This document shows, one piece after another, positions 13,994 through 24,748 of a stretch of 34,483 nt of DNA. This stretch comes from Lentisphaerota bacterium (GTDB lineage: Bacteria; Verrucomicrobiota; Kiritimatiellia; UBA8416; VGWJ01): contig VGWJ01000033.1 in assembly GCA_016873635.1 (NCBI GenBank), forward strand, positions 1-34,483. The letters are read 5' to 3'. Made by a program: the position numbers and the translations under genes. A model generated the notes under the pieces. It was not told the origin of the DNA, ran no database searches, and saw only the letters and a program-made list of their open reading frames with translations. The first letter of the stretch is position 1. The number at the start of each line of letters is the position of its first letter.

Positions 13994-15375
13994 TCGTGAT
14001 CGGGGCAGGCCCCGGCGGATACCCGGCGGCGATCCGGGCGGCACAGACCGGCGCCAGGGTCGCCGTGGTCGAGAAGGAAGCCGTCGGCGGCACGTGCCTG
14101 AACTGGGGCTGCATTCCCACCAAGGCGCTGATCGCGTCGGCGGAGCAGTACTGGCGCATGAAACACTGCGGCGCGCTGGGCCTCAGCGCGGCGGACGTCG
14201 GTTTCGACTACGCGGCCATGGCGAAGCGCAAGGACGAGGTCGTGGCCCGGCTGACCGGCGGCGTGGGCCAGCTGCTGAAGGCCAACGGCGTCACGGCCCT
14301 GGCGGGAACGGCCTCTTTCGAGAGCCGCAACCGCGTCGCCGTGAAGCCGGCGGGCCGGGGCGAAAAGCGGACCGTCGAAACGGCGAACACGATCATTGCC
14401 ACGGGCTCCGTCTCGGCCATGCCGGGCTTCATCCCGCGGCACCCGCGCATCGTGGAGAGCCGCGCGTTCCTGGATCTCAAGAAGCTGCCGGCCGCCCTGA
14501 TCGTGCTGGGCGGAGGGGTGATCGGGTGCGAATTCGCGTGCCTGGCCGCGCAGCTCGGAACGCGCGTGACCGTCGTGGAGCTGCTGGAGGATATCCTGAT
14601 CATGCTCGACGCCGACGTGCGCCGCGAGGTCAAGCGCCACATGACCGCCAGCCTGGGCATCGAGATCCTTGCCGGCGCGGCCCTGAAGGACATCGCGGCG
14701 GACAGGGACGGCGTACGGGGCACGGCCGGCGACCGGACCGTGCAGGCGGAGATGATGCTCGTGTCGGTGGGACGGCTGCCCCTGACCGAAGGCCTGGAGC
14801 TGAAGCGGATCGGGCTGGAAACGAACGAGCGTGGGTTCATCGCGACGGACGAAGGCGGGCGCACGGCCCTGGCCACGGTCTACGCGGTCGGCGACGTGAC
14901 CGCGGGCAGCACGCAGCTCGCCCACGCGGCCACGTCGCAGGGGATCGTCGCCGCGGAGAACATCTGCCTGGGCGGCCGGAAGAAGACGGATCGCCTGGTG
15001 CCGGCCTGCATATTCACGTCGCCCGAGATCGGCAGCGTGGGTTTGACCGAGGGTGAGGCCGGGCGGAAGGGGCGCGCCGTGAAGGTGGGCAAGTTCGCCT
15101 TCACGGGTCTGGGCAAGGCCCTGGCCTCGGGCGAACCGGAGGGGTTCGTCAAGTGGGTGGTCGACGCTCAAACCGATCAGCTTCTGGGCGCGCACGCCGT
15201 CGGCGCGCACGCCACGGACCTCATTGCCGAGGCCGCGGCGGCAATCAAGGCGGAGCTGACGGCCGAAGAAATCGGACGCACCATTCACTGCCATCCGACC
15301 TTTGCCGAGGCCTGGATGGAAGCCGCGCACGCCGCGCACGGCCGCTGCATCCACGCCGCGCCGAAGAGGAAGTGA
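13975..15375 (+). CDS. lpdA: Dihydrolipoyl dehydrogenase (E3)
   Basis: 466 aa flavoprotein that reoxidises E2 dihydrolipoyl groups and reduces NAD+. Visible motifs: FAD-binding VVVIGAGPGGYPAAIRAAQ; redox disulfide GGTCLNWGCIPTKAL; NAD-binding VLGGGVIGCEFACLA; second FAD motif VYAVGDVT; and the interface active-site HCHPTFAE. Start at ATG 13975 inside the last 19 bases of E2, with GGAGG at 13961-13965. It completes the operon deoR-E1-E2-E3. Length and all catalytic residues look normal. Confidence 0.95.
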   Translation: MEKFDVVVIGAGPGGYPAAIRAAQTGARVAVVEKEAVGGTCLNWGCIPTKALIASAEQYWRMKHCGALGLSAADVGFDYAAMAKRKDEVVARLTGGVGQLLKANGVTALAGTASFESRNRVAVKPAGRGEKRTVETANTIIATGSVSAMPGFIPRHPRIVESRAFLDLKKLPAALIVLGGGVIGCEFACLAAQLGTRVTVVELLEDILIMLDADVRREVKRHMTASLGIEILAGAALKDIAADRDGVRGTAGDRTVQAEMMLVSVGRLPLTEGLELKRIGLETNERGFIATDEGGRTALATVYAVGDVTAGSTQLAHAATSQGIVAAENICLGGRKKTDRLVPACIFTSPEIGSVGLTEGEAGRKGRAVKVGKFAFTGLGKALASGEPEGFVKWVVDAQTDQLLGAHAVGAHATDLIAEAAAAIKAELTAEEIGRTIHCHPTFAEAWMEAAHAAHGRCIHAAPKRK

Positions 15376-15411
15376 CGGCGCGGCGGCCGCGCGGGCGTCC
15401 CGCCGGCACCG

Positions 15412-16119
15412 CTACTCATGCCGCGGCCCGCGGGCGGCGCGGTAGATCCGGGCGGCGGCGGACCTGGCGTGGCGCCAGAGCCGCGCGCGGCGTGACCGGC
15501 GCGCGGCGGCGGATGCTTCCGGGATTTCCCTGATCAGGCCTTCGCGTTCGAGCGCCTCGTGAATCAGGCGCGAGACCCACGCGTCGGTCGCGGCGTAGCG
15601 CAGGGCCTTCGCGGGGATATCCGGACGCGCCCAGTTGGTCGTGCGCGCGCCCTTGGAAATCCGTTTGCCGAGCAGCAAGGCGGCCAGCCCGCGCAGCCCG
15701 TGATGGTGCAGGCCGCCGCGCATGGCGCACGCGCCGAGATCCACGAACCGGCGCGGTTCAAAGTCGGCCAGCGCTCTGAGCTCCCGCAGATCCCGCTGAA
15801 TCGCCACGCCCGCCTTGACCATGCGCGGATCGGAAAGCAGCCCCCGCAGTTCCGCGGGCAAGCCCAGAATGCCGAGCTGGAAGACGTAGACCTCGTGCCG
15901 GCCCGCCAGTTGCAGAAGCGACGTGGGATATGACTGGCCCTTGCGAAACGAAGGCCGCGTCTCCGTGTCGAATCCCAGCAGGCTTTCCCGGCGCAGGGCG
16001 TCTGCCGCGGCGAGCATCTCGCGGCGCACGCGCACGACCCGGATCGGCCCGCCGTATTCCGCGATGGGAAGACGGTTGATCTCCTCCGCGTCAAGCTTGC
16101 GGTGTAACCGGCTGCTTAT
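15412..16119 (-). CDS. RNase D-like 3'-5' exonuclease, probable ATA start
   Basis: DEDD-type exonuclease domain: LLGFDTETRPSF (first Asp-Glu), KAGVAIQRDLRELR (Exo II Asp), and RYAATDAWVSRLIHEAL (Exo III Y-x3-D). RISKGARTTNWAR is typical of bacterial homologues. The family N-terminus LDAEEINRLPIAEYGGPIRVV is encoded upstream of the first ordinary start (GTG 16035) in the same frame. Going further up there is no ATG/GTG/TTG, only ATA at 16119-16117, preceded by GGGAAGG and then an in-frame TAA. The encoded MSSRLHRK-like start (ATA AGC AGC) suggests either an ATA start or a mutated ATG. The coordinates use ATA (235 aa); GTG 16035 gives a 207-aa form without the N-terminal strand. It is convergent with E3. 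Confidence 0.8.
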   Translation of the reverse strand: MSSRLHRKLDAEEINRLPIAEYGGPIRVVRVRREMLAAADALRRESLLGFDTETRPSFRKGQSYPTSLLQLAGRHEVYVFQLGILGLPAELRGLLSDPRMVKAGVAIQRDLRELRALADFEPRRFVDLGACAMRGGLHHHGLRGLAALLLGKRISKGARTTNWARPDIPAKALRYAATDAWVSRLIHEALEREGLIREIPEASAAARRSRRARLWRHARSAAARIYRAARGPRHE

Positions 16120-16251
16120 GTCGCCCCGCCTTCCCGCGGGGGGTTAGCAGCCTCTCGGCCTTCTCCCCCGTCTTGCCGCCCATTTCGGCGGAATGCGCCC
16201 GACACTAGCCGCGTTCCGCGCCGGAAGTCAAGGACGCGGAGCCGCTGGGTA

Positions 16252-16280
16252 TTGCGCCGGGGGCTGCCGCGATGTATGAT
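16252..16280 (+). promoter_or_regulatory. Sigma70-type promoter of the response-regulator gene
   Basis: TTGCGC at 16252-16257, a 17-base spacer and TATGAT at 16275-16280. Transcription would start near 16287, giving an untranslated leader of about 85 bases before ATG 16371. This lies in the divergent 250-bp gap between the exonuclease and the regulator. The rest of that gap holds a CCCGCGGGG palindrome and no gene. Confidence 0.6.
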
Positions 16281-16370
16281 CGCGCTTGAATCGGCCGAAA
16301 CCGCCGCGGCGCGCGGGAGCGGCGAGGCTTGTCCGGAGCGGCGGCAGGAACTGTGAGCGAGGGGACGCGA

Positions 16371-17099
16371 ATGAACCGGAAAGGACGCATTCTGATCGTG
16401 GACGACGAAAAGTCGGTGTGCGATCTGCTGTCGCATGAGCTTGGGCAGGCGGGCTACGCCGTCGCCGCCGTAACCAGCGGCAGGGAAGCCATAGAGCGCG
16501 CCCGGATCGAGCAGCCGGACGTAATGCTCGTGGACCTGATCATGGAAGACATGCCCGGCCTGGCGGTGATGACCGCGGTCGCCAAGGTCTGCCCGGACAC
16601 GCAGTGCATCGTCATCACGGGGCACGCGCCCGAGTCGTCGGCCATCGCCGCCACGACCCTGGCCGCCTACGCCTACCTTCTGAAGCCGGTCAATATCGCG
16701 CTTCTGGACCTGACCATCCGGAAAGCCATGGAACACGCCGCCGTGAAGAAGGCCCGGCGGCAGACCGGGGAGGCGCTGCGCGCGTTGATGCAGCGGATAG
16801 ACGGCCCCGTACTGCTCTTGGATTCGGCGGGCAGGATTGTGGAGCTCAACGCGCGGGCCGCCGCGCTGCTGGGCGCCCCGCGCGAGAAGCTCCTGGGCGA
16901 GCCGGCCGGCGTCGCGGGCGGGGCGGAGGTCAGCGGCCTCGGCCCGGCGTCGGTCGCCGAAGCCGCCGCGGCCGGTTGCGCGCTGCGCGTGACCTGGCGC
17001 GACGGCAGCGCGGGGGATATGGAAGTGACGGACGTTTCCGGCCCGAATGGGACAAGTCGTCAGTACCTTATCCGTCCCGTGACGGAACATGGCGGGTGA
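16371..17099 (+). CDS. Response regulator receiver domain fused to a PAS-like domain
   Basis: 242 aa. The receiver domain (about 1-125) has acidic DD at 11-12 (ILIVDDE), phosphoacceptor Asp about 55 (VMLVDLIMEDMPG), the conserved Thr in VITGH and Lys in YLLKPV. A PAS-like segment (about 140-230) follows: GPVLLLDSAGRIVELNARAAALLG. There is no DNA-binding or enzymatic output domain, so it may work through protein contacts. ATG 16371 was chosen over a TTG at 16329 because GAGGGGA precedes it. It overlaps the next gene by 11 bases. No histidine kinase lies nearby. Confidence 0.85.
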   Translation: MNRKGRILIVDDEKSVCDLLSHELGQAGYAVAAVTSGREAIERARIEQPDVMLVDLIMEDMPGLAVMTAVAKVCPDTQCIVITGHAPESSAIAATTLAAYAYLLKPVNIALLDLTIRKAMEHAAVKKARRQTGEALRALMQRIDGPVLLLDSAGRIVELNARAAALLGAPREKLLGEPAGVAGGAEVSGLGPASVAEAAAAGCALRVTWRDGSAGDMEVTDVSGPNGTSRQYLIRPVTEHGG

Positions 17100-18561
17100 A
17101 GCGGTGAAAAATGCCCTGGTTTGGGTGAAGGCGGTGTTCGCGCTGGTGCTCAGCGTGACGATCGTGTTCACGTTCCTGAAGGTCGTCCAGCGCGCGCGGC
17201 ACAAGGAACGGGCCGCGCTGCTCGAGTACCGCGCCCGGACCGGGCAACTGCGCGCGGAAGTCGAAGCCATGTCCGCGCGCCTCGAGGATTGGAGCCGGGA
17301 AAGCGCGGCGCTGAAGGCGGCGGCGGGCGAGGCGTACGTCACGGTAACCGGCGAGAGCGTGGACGCTCTGAAGAAGGCGGCCGCCGAGGCCGACATGAAG
17401 GCTTCGCGCGGGAAGATCCCCGTCCCGGAGGGCCCGGAACCGAAGAAGCAGGAACCTGCGCCGCGGGACGAGGTCGCCGGACCTCCGCCGGGCATTCTCT
17501 CCCGCGAGGAGCTGGAGCGTCTCCGCGCGAGAGAGCAGGGGCAGGCGAAGCCCGACGCCGAATCCGGAACAGCCGGGAAGGCGCCGGAGAAGGCGCCTGC
17601 CGGGCCGCGGCCGGCCACACAGCCGGATGCCGGGGCCAAGCCCGGCGCGGAGCAGGAGCAGGTCGCGGAAAAGGCGGCCGCGCCGGAGACGCCGCCCGAT
17701 CCCGAAGCGGCATTCCGTGAGCAGGTGCTCCGCATCGTGAGCGGCGCGGAGGAGGCGGAGGAATACGCGTCCCGGGCGCGCGTGACGCGTTCCAAGGCGC
17801 TGGCGCTCGCCGACGAGATCATGGCCGCGCCGCGGGCGGTGGTGGCCGAGAAGAAGGTCAGGCAGCTTGCGCACATGGTTTCCGGGTTGCGCGCCGAAGA
17901 GACGCACGTGACCGCCGGGATCGACAGCCTGCGCGAAGCCGGCCAGGCCGTGGAGGAGACGCGGCGGCAGACGGTCGAACAGCGCGAACAGCAGCGTCTT
18001 GCGGCGGAGAAAAGGCGTCAGGAGGCCGAGCGCCGCGCGCTGCAGCAGAAGGAGATGGCCGCCGCGCGCGAGATGGCCGTGGAGCTGAAACCGCTCGTCA
18101 AGGAGTACCGTTTCAACGAAGCGGCACAAAAGGCCCGCAACCTGATGGCAGGTTTCCAGACCGAGCCGGGGCGCAAGGCGGCCGCGGAGCTGCTGGATCG
18201 CTGCGAGCGCATGGAGGAAGTCAAGAAACACGTGATAGGACGTCTCAACGCAGGGCCTTTCGCGTGGGGGTGGGGCTTTGGCGCGCAGGCGGTGGACGTG
18301 ATCGGCGCCGACGAGAAAAGCGTCAAACTCAAGACCGGCGACGTGTTCTGGACCGGCGTCTCGATGCCCCAGATGGTCAAGTTCCTGGACTATGTCCTGG
18401 ATGACAAGAACATCCGTCCGCGCGCGCGCGGCAGGCTCTACCTGGGGGCCGCGCTGATCTGCGCTGACGCCGGAGCGCCGGAGAACGTGGACCGCTATTC
18501 CCGTGCGGCCGTGGACCTGGCTGCCGAGGTGCAGGCCGACGTCGATCGCCTGCTGAAGTAG
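17089..18561 (+). CDS. Membrane-anchored coiled-coil protein of unknown function
   Basis: 490 aa, not assigned to a family. One N-terminal transmembrane helix (about 10-29, LVWVKAVFALVLSVTIVFTF) leads to a coiled coil (about 34-90), a Pro/Ala/Glu/Lys low-complexity stretch (about 105-205), a second long charged helical region (about 206-345, AEKRRQEAERRALQQKEMAA) and a compact C-terminal domain (about 360-490) with VKLKTGDVFWTGVSMPQMVKF. The build recalls TolA or other periplasm-spanning proteins. It overlaps the response-regulator gene by 11 bases, so the two are co-transcribed and may share a pathway. No signal-peptide cleavage site is evident. Confidence 0.7.
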   Translation: MAGEAVKNALVWVKAVFALVLSVTIVFTFLKVVQRARHKERAALLEYRARTGQLRAEVEAMSARLEDWSRESAALKAAAGEAYVTVTGESVDALKKAAAEADMKASRGKIPVPEGPEPKKQEPAPRDEVAGPPPGILSREELERLRAREQGQAKPDAESGTAGKAPEKAPAGPRPATQPDAGAKPGAEQEQVAEKAAAPETPPDPEAAFREQVLRIVSGAEEAEEYASRARVTRSKALALADEIMAAPRAVVAEKKVRQLAHMVSGLRAEETHVTAGIDSLREAGQAVEETRRQTVEQREQQRLAAEKRRQEAERRALQQKEMAAAREMAVELKPLVKEYRFNEAAQKARNLMAGFQTEPGRKAAAELLDRCERMEEVKKHVIGRLNAGPFAWGWGFGAQAVDVIGADEKSVKLKTGDVFWTGVSMPQMVKFLDYVLDDKNIRPRARGRLYLGAALICADAGAPENVDRYSRAAVDLAAEVQADVDRLLK

Positions 18562-18579
18562 CTTTCCCGATAGCGACAT

Positions 18580-18619
18580 ACTGTCCCACTTCCCGTCCGA
18601 AGGGCCCGGATGGGACAGT
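18580..18619 (+). terminator. Stem-loop after the coiled-coil gene, possible terminator
   Basis: ACTGTCCCA (18580-18588) pairs exactly with TGGGACAGT (18611-18619). The loop holds a second GC-rich stem (GTCCG/CGGAT region). A moderately T-rich stretch (TTGTCTCTTG) follows. It lies between the coiled-coil gene and the heat-shock promoter, where a transcript end is expected. The long loop makes it only a fair candidate. Confidence 0.4.
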
Positions 18620-18666
18620 TTGTCTCTTGTCCAAAGCGCCCATGCCGTCAGCCGGATGACAGCCCT

Positions 18667-18694
18667 CTTGACCTAAGTACATGCACCCCAATAT
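18667..18694 (+). promoter_or_regulatory. Sigma32 (RpoH)-like heat-shock promoter of dnaK-groES-groEL
   Basis: CTTGACC at 18667-18673 and CCCCAATAT at 18686-18694 are separated by 12 bases. The E. coli RpoH consensus is CTTGAAA-N(12-14)-CCCCATNT. Transcription would begin near 18702, leaving a leader of about 110 bases. I found no CIRCE element (TTAGCACTC-N9-GAGTGCTAA) anywhere upstream, which fits positive rather than HrcA control. Confidence 0.65.
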
Positions 18695-18810
18695 GTTCGA
18701 CGGCATAGAGGCCTGGTCATTCAGCCCTTGGCACGCGTATTGCTGCATATGCTGGCGGATTTTCATATCGGGTGGCGGTCCGAGGGACCAATTCGGAAAG
18801 GACGTACCAG

Positions 18811-20745
<1,935 letters not shown>

Positions 20746-20749
20746 AACG

Positions 20750-20768
20750 GGGCCGCCCGAAGCGGCCC
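20750..20768 (+). promoter_or_regulatory. GC stem-loop between dnaK and groES
   Basis: GGGCCGC (20750-20756) pairs with GCGGCCC (20762-20768) around CCGAA. There is no T tract, so full termination is unlikely. It may adjust the dnaK:groESL transcript ratio by stabilising or processing the mRNA. The groES ribosome-binding site (AAGGAGGGAG) lies just downstream. Confidence 0.45.
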
Positions 20769-20794
20769 GCAAGTCAAGGAGGGAGACGACAGGC

Positions 20795-21082
20795 ATGAAG
20801 ATACAGCCTCTGGGAGACCGGGTTCTGGTGAAGCCTCTGGAAGAGGCCGAGGTCCGCAAGGGCGGCATCATCATTCCCGACACCGCCAAGGAAAAGCCCC
20901 AGGAGGGGAAAGTCGTGGCCATAGGCACGGGCAAGCGGGATGACGACGGCAAGCTTATCCCGTTCAATGTCAAGAAGGGCGACCGCGTCCTTATGCCCAA
21001 GTACGGCGGGACGGAAGTCAAGATCGACGACCAGGACTACCAGATCGTCAGGGAAGACGACATCCTGGGGATCATCGAGTAA
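20795..21082 (+). CDS. groES: Co-chaperonin GroES
   Basis: 95 aa, full length: [37 protein letters not shown] is the roof and mobile loop region (GGIIIPDTA), and [18 protein letters not shown] and DDILGIIE close the barrel. It caps the GroEL ring as a heptamer. Strong Shine-Dalgarno (AAGGAGGGAG at about 20776-20785). It lies 51 bases before groEL and 49 after dnaK. Confidence 0.98.
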   Translation: MKIQPLGDRVLVKPLEEAEVRKGGIIIPDTAKEKPQEGKVVAIGTGKRDDDGKLIPFNVKKGDRVLMPKYGGTEVKIDDQDYQIVREDDILGIIE

Positions 21083-21133
21083 GGCGCGTCCGGCGCGTTC
21101 CGGATGTAACACCAAAGAACAGGAGACGTTTCG

Positions 21134-22777
<1,644 letters not shown>

Positions 22778-22798
22778 GCCCGGGCCGGGAACTGACGC

Positions 22799-22828
22799 TT
22801 GACGCGGCGAAGCGGGGCGCGGTATTAT
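22799..22828 (+). promoter_or_regulatory. Sigma70-type promoter of rpoZ, embedded in the groEL terminator
   Basis: TTGACG at 22799-22804 and TATTAT at 22823-22828, spacer 18. The -35 lies just before the hairpin and the -10 is its loop. Transcription would start near 22835, leaving a leader of about 27 bases with a good Shine-Dalgarno before the TTG start. Confidence 0.55.
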
Positions 22829-22841
22829 GCGCCCCGCTTCG
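22808..22841 (+). terminator. Perfect 13-bp hairpin ending the dnaK-groES-groEL unit
   Basis: CGAAGCGGGGCGC (22808-22820) pairs exactly with GCGCCCCGCTTCG (22829-22841) around the eight-base loop GGTATTAT. A short GTTTG follows, so the T tract is weak. Position directly after groEL supports termination or 3'-end protection. The loop contains the -10 element of the next promoter. Confidence 0.65.
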
Positions 22842-22861
22842 TTTGCCAGGGAGGATTCGGC

Positions 22862-23098
22862 TTGAACGTTGAATTGCTGGACGCCGCCAGGGAACGCGTT
22901 CCTAACGTGCCCGTCCTGATCAACATGGTCTCCAAGCGCGTGCGCCAGCTGAACGCGGGGTTTCGACCCTACGTCCGCCCGTCGCACCCGGACGAGAGCA
23001 GGTTGGACGTGGCGCTGCGCGAAATCGCCGAGGGCAAGCTGATCGCCGAGATCGATTTCACCGGCACGCTGCCCGAGAACGAGCCCCTCGAGATGTAA
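22862..23098 (+). CDS. rpoZ: RNA polymerase omega subunit, TTG start
   Basis: 78 aa: LNVELLDAARERVPNVPVLINMVSKRVRQLNAG, then DVALREIAEGKLIAEI. This is the omega fold (helix ... NxxxLvxxxskRvRQL ... ALrEIxxGkl). Omega helps fold and hold the beta' subunit. No ATG lies near the conserved start; TTG 22862 is preceded at the right distance by AGGGAGGA (22848-22855). An upstream ATG at 22799 overlaps the promoter and terminator and adds unrelated residues. Confidence 0.85.
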   Translation: MNVELLDAARERVPNVPVLINMVSKRVRQLNAGFRPYVRPSHPDESRLDVALREIAEGKLIAEIDFTGTLPENEPLEM

Positions 23099-23117
23099 TG
23101 CCCGCCGCACCCTCCCC

Positions 23118-23139
23118 GGCGGGCCGGAGCCGGCCCGCC
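23118..23139 (+). promoter_or_regulatory. Perfect GC palindrome between rpoZ and smpB
   Basis: GGCGGGCCGG and CCGGCCCGCC (23118-23127, 23130-23139) pair with only AG between them. There is no T tract. It may stabilise the end of the rpoZ message or simply slow transcription; the smpB ribosome-binding site (GGAGG at about 23142-23146) follows at once. Confidence 0.45.
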
Positions 23140-23159
23140 GCCGGAGGCGAACGGATTCC

Positions 23160-23648
23160 ATGACGCCGGTCGGCGAGAAAACGGCGGCGACACTTGCCGT
23201 CAACCGGAAGGCGCGCCACGACTACCACATCGTGGAACGCATCGAAGCCGGCATCGAGCTGCGCGGCACGGAAGTCAAATCCATGCGGGCGGGGCAGACC
23301 AGCCTGGCCGGCGGCTTCGCCCGCGCGCGCGAAGGCGAGATCTTCCTGTACAACGTCACGGTTCCGGCGTATGAACACGGCAACCGGTTCAACCACGAGC
23401 CGGAGCGGCCGCGGCGTCTGCTCTTGCACCGCCGCGAAATCGTCCGGCTGGGCGCGCAGATCGAGCAGAAAGGCTGTGTGCTGGTTCCGCTCGCGCTGGT
23501 CCTGCGGCGCGGCCGCGTAAAAGTGGAACTGGGTTTGTGCCGCGGCAAACGACTGGACGACCGGCGCGAAACGCTGCGGCGGCGCACCGCGGAACGCGAA
23601 ACCGAGCGGGAAATCGCCGGACGCGCCCGTGGCCGGGCGGGAGGCTGA
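23160..23648 (+). CDS. smpB: SsrA-binding protein SmpB
   Basis: 162 aa, normal length. Motifs: AVNRKARHDYHIVERIEAGIEL, GTEVKSMRAGQTSLAG, AYEHGNRFNHEPERPRRLLLH and the C-terminal helix GKRLDDRRETLRRRTAERE. It binds tmRNA and rescues stalled ribosomes. No tmRNA gene was recognised in the window. It lies four bases before tatA, in a likely rpoZ-smpB-tatA unit. Confidence 0.96.
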   Translation: MTPVGEKTAATLAVNRKARHDYHIVERIEAGIELRGTEVKSMRAGQTSLAGGFARAREGEIFLYNVTVPAYEHGNRFNHEPERPRRLLLHRREIVRLGAQIEQKGCVLVPLALVLRRGRVKVELGLCRGKRLDDRRETLRRRTAERETEREIAGRARGRAGG

Positions 23649-23652
23649 CACG

Positions 23653-23904
23653 ATGAGCATGGCGTTTCTTCAGAACATGGGCCCGACCGAGATCCTGCTG
23701 ATTCTTCTGGTGGTGCTGCTGCTCTTCGGGGCAAAACGGCTGCCCGATCTGGCGCGCGCGCTGGGCAGGAGCCTCAACGAGTTCAGGAAAGGCCGGGAGG
23801 AAGGCGCCGGCAAACGGCCGGACGAGAAGACCGGCGCCGCCGCGAAGAAGCCGGAAGACAAGTCCGAAGGCGGAGACGAAGCGGGGCGGGCACAGGACGC
23901 ATGA
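23653..23904 (+). CDS. tatA: Sec-independent translocase protein TatA/E
   Basis: 83 aa. A short N-terminus (MGPTEILLILLVVLLLFGAKRLPDLARALG) carries the transmembrane helix, the FG hinge and the amphipathic helix, followed by a charged hydrophilic tail. TatA oligomers form the path for folded proteins bearing twin-arginine signals. ATG 23653 starts five bases after smpB's stop; an earlier ATG at 23629 adds residues from the smpB end. tatB and tatC are not here. It is convergent with the YfgM-like gene, 18 bases apart. Confidence 0.93.
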   Translation: MSMAFLQNMGPTEILLILLVVLLLFGAKRLPDLARALGRSLNEFRKGREEGAGKRPDEKTGAAAKKPEDKSEGGDEAGRAQDA

Positions 23905-23922
23905 CGGCACCGCGCGGGCGCT

Positions 23923-24681
23923 TCAGGCGCCGGGCGGCTCTCCGGGTGCGGGTTCGGAATCCGTGGCGGCCGCCTGCTTCTCGCGGGCGATCTTCAGGTC
24001 CAGACTCTTGATCTGGCTGCGCATCAGCGGCGTCCAGCCGGAATCCGGTTGCGCTTCCGCGAAATCCGCCAGCTTCCGCCGGGCCTCTTCCAGCCGACCG
24101 AGCTGCTCCAGGCAGCGGCTCTGCCCGAGTATGGCCTGCGGCGCCAGGTAATGCGCCGGATTGTCGGCGGCGAAGGCGCCGTAGCGCGTCAGCGCTTCCT
24201 GCGCCTGACCGCGGGCTTCCATGCACGCGATTTCCCCCATGACCGCGACGGCCGACATGTCGTGCTCCGGGAACTTCTCGCGGAATTCGGCGTACTTGGC
24301 CTGGGCGGCACCAAAATCTCCGGTATCGTAGTAGAGTTTCGCCGCGCGCAGCACCGCCAGCGGCACGACGCCGGCGGAACGGTGTTCCTTGATAAGGACT
24401 TCCAGGTCGGCGGGCGTGCGCGAAGCCAGCAGCGTCTCGCCGGCGGTGGCGGCGGCCGCCGCGACGCTGCGGCGGTGAAAGACGAAGGCTGCGACGACAA
24501 GAAGCGCAATGGCCGTCCCCAGCGCGACGGTACGGCCGTGGCGGGCCCACAGGTCCCGCAGGCGGGCCAGTTCGTCGTGGGCGCCCTGCGTCTCCTGCCC
24601 GGCCTGGGCCTGGGCCTCGGCCTGCGCCTCGGCTTCCTGCTCCGCGCCGTCTTCCGGGTCGGGCTGTGGTTCCGTATTCAT
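23923..24681 (-). CDS. YfgM-like membrane-anchored tetratricopeptide protein
   Basis: 252 aa. An acidic Ala/Gln/Glu-rich cytoplasmic N-terminus (about 1-40) precedes one transmembrane helix (about 52-70, VALGTAIALLVVAAFVF) and a periplasmic TPR region: LRAAKLYYDTGDFGAAQAKYAEFREKFPE and APQAILGQSRCLEQLGRLEEARRKLADFAE. YfgM-type proteins sit near the Sec translocon and periplasmic chaperones. ATG at 24681 follows a possible TTG start one codon earlier. It precedes nothing on the same strand, as the channel gene ends 67 bases upstream. Confidence 0.75.
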   Translation of the reverse strand: MNTEPQPDPEDGAEQEAEAQAEAQAQAGQETQGAHDELARLRDLWARHGRTVALGTAIALLVVAAFVFHRRSVAAAAATAGETLLASRTPADLEVLIKEHRSAGVVPLAVLRAAKLYYDTGDFGAAQAKYAEFREKFPEHDMSAVAVMGEIACMEARGQAQEALTRYGAFAADNPAHYLAPQAILGQSRCLEQLGRLEEARRKLADFAEAQPDSGWTPLMRSQIKSLDLKIAREKQAAATDSEPAPGEPPGA

Positions 24682-24748
24682 CAATTCGTGCCTGCCCGTG
24701 TTTCCAGGGAGGGCCCTTTATGCCCGCCCGCCCCCGGAATTGCAAGGC

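Noticed and set aside
16120..16260. tRNA or small RNA gene in the divergent gap before the response regulator
   Set aside because: Several GC palindromes occur but no cloverleaf, T-loop GTTCRA or CCA end could be assembled.
18562..18810. CIRCE element (HrcA site) upstream of dnaK
   Set aside because: No TTAGCACTC or GAGTGCTAA, nor a close variant at the required spacing, is present. The sigma32-like motif explains the promoter better.
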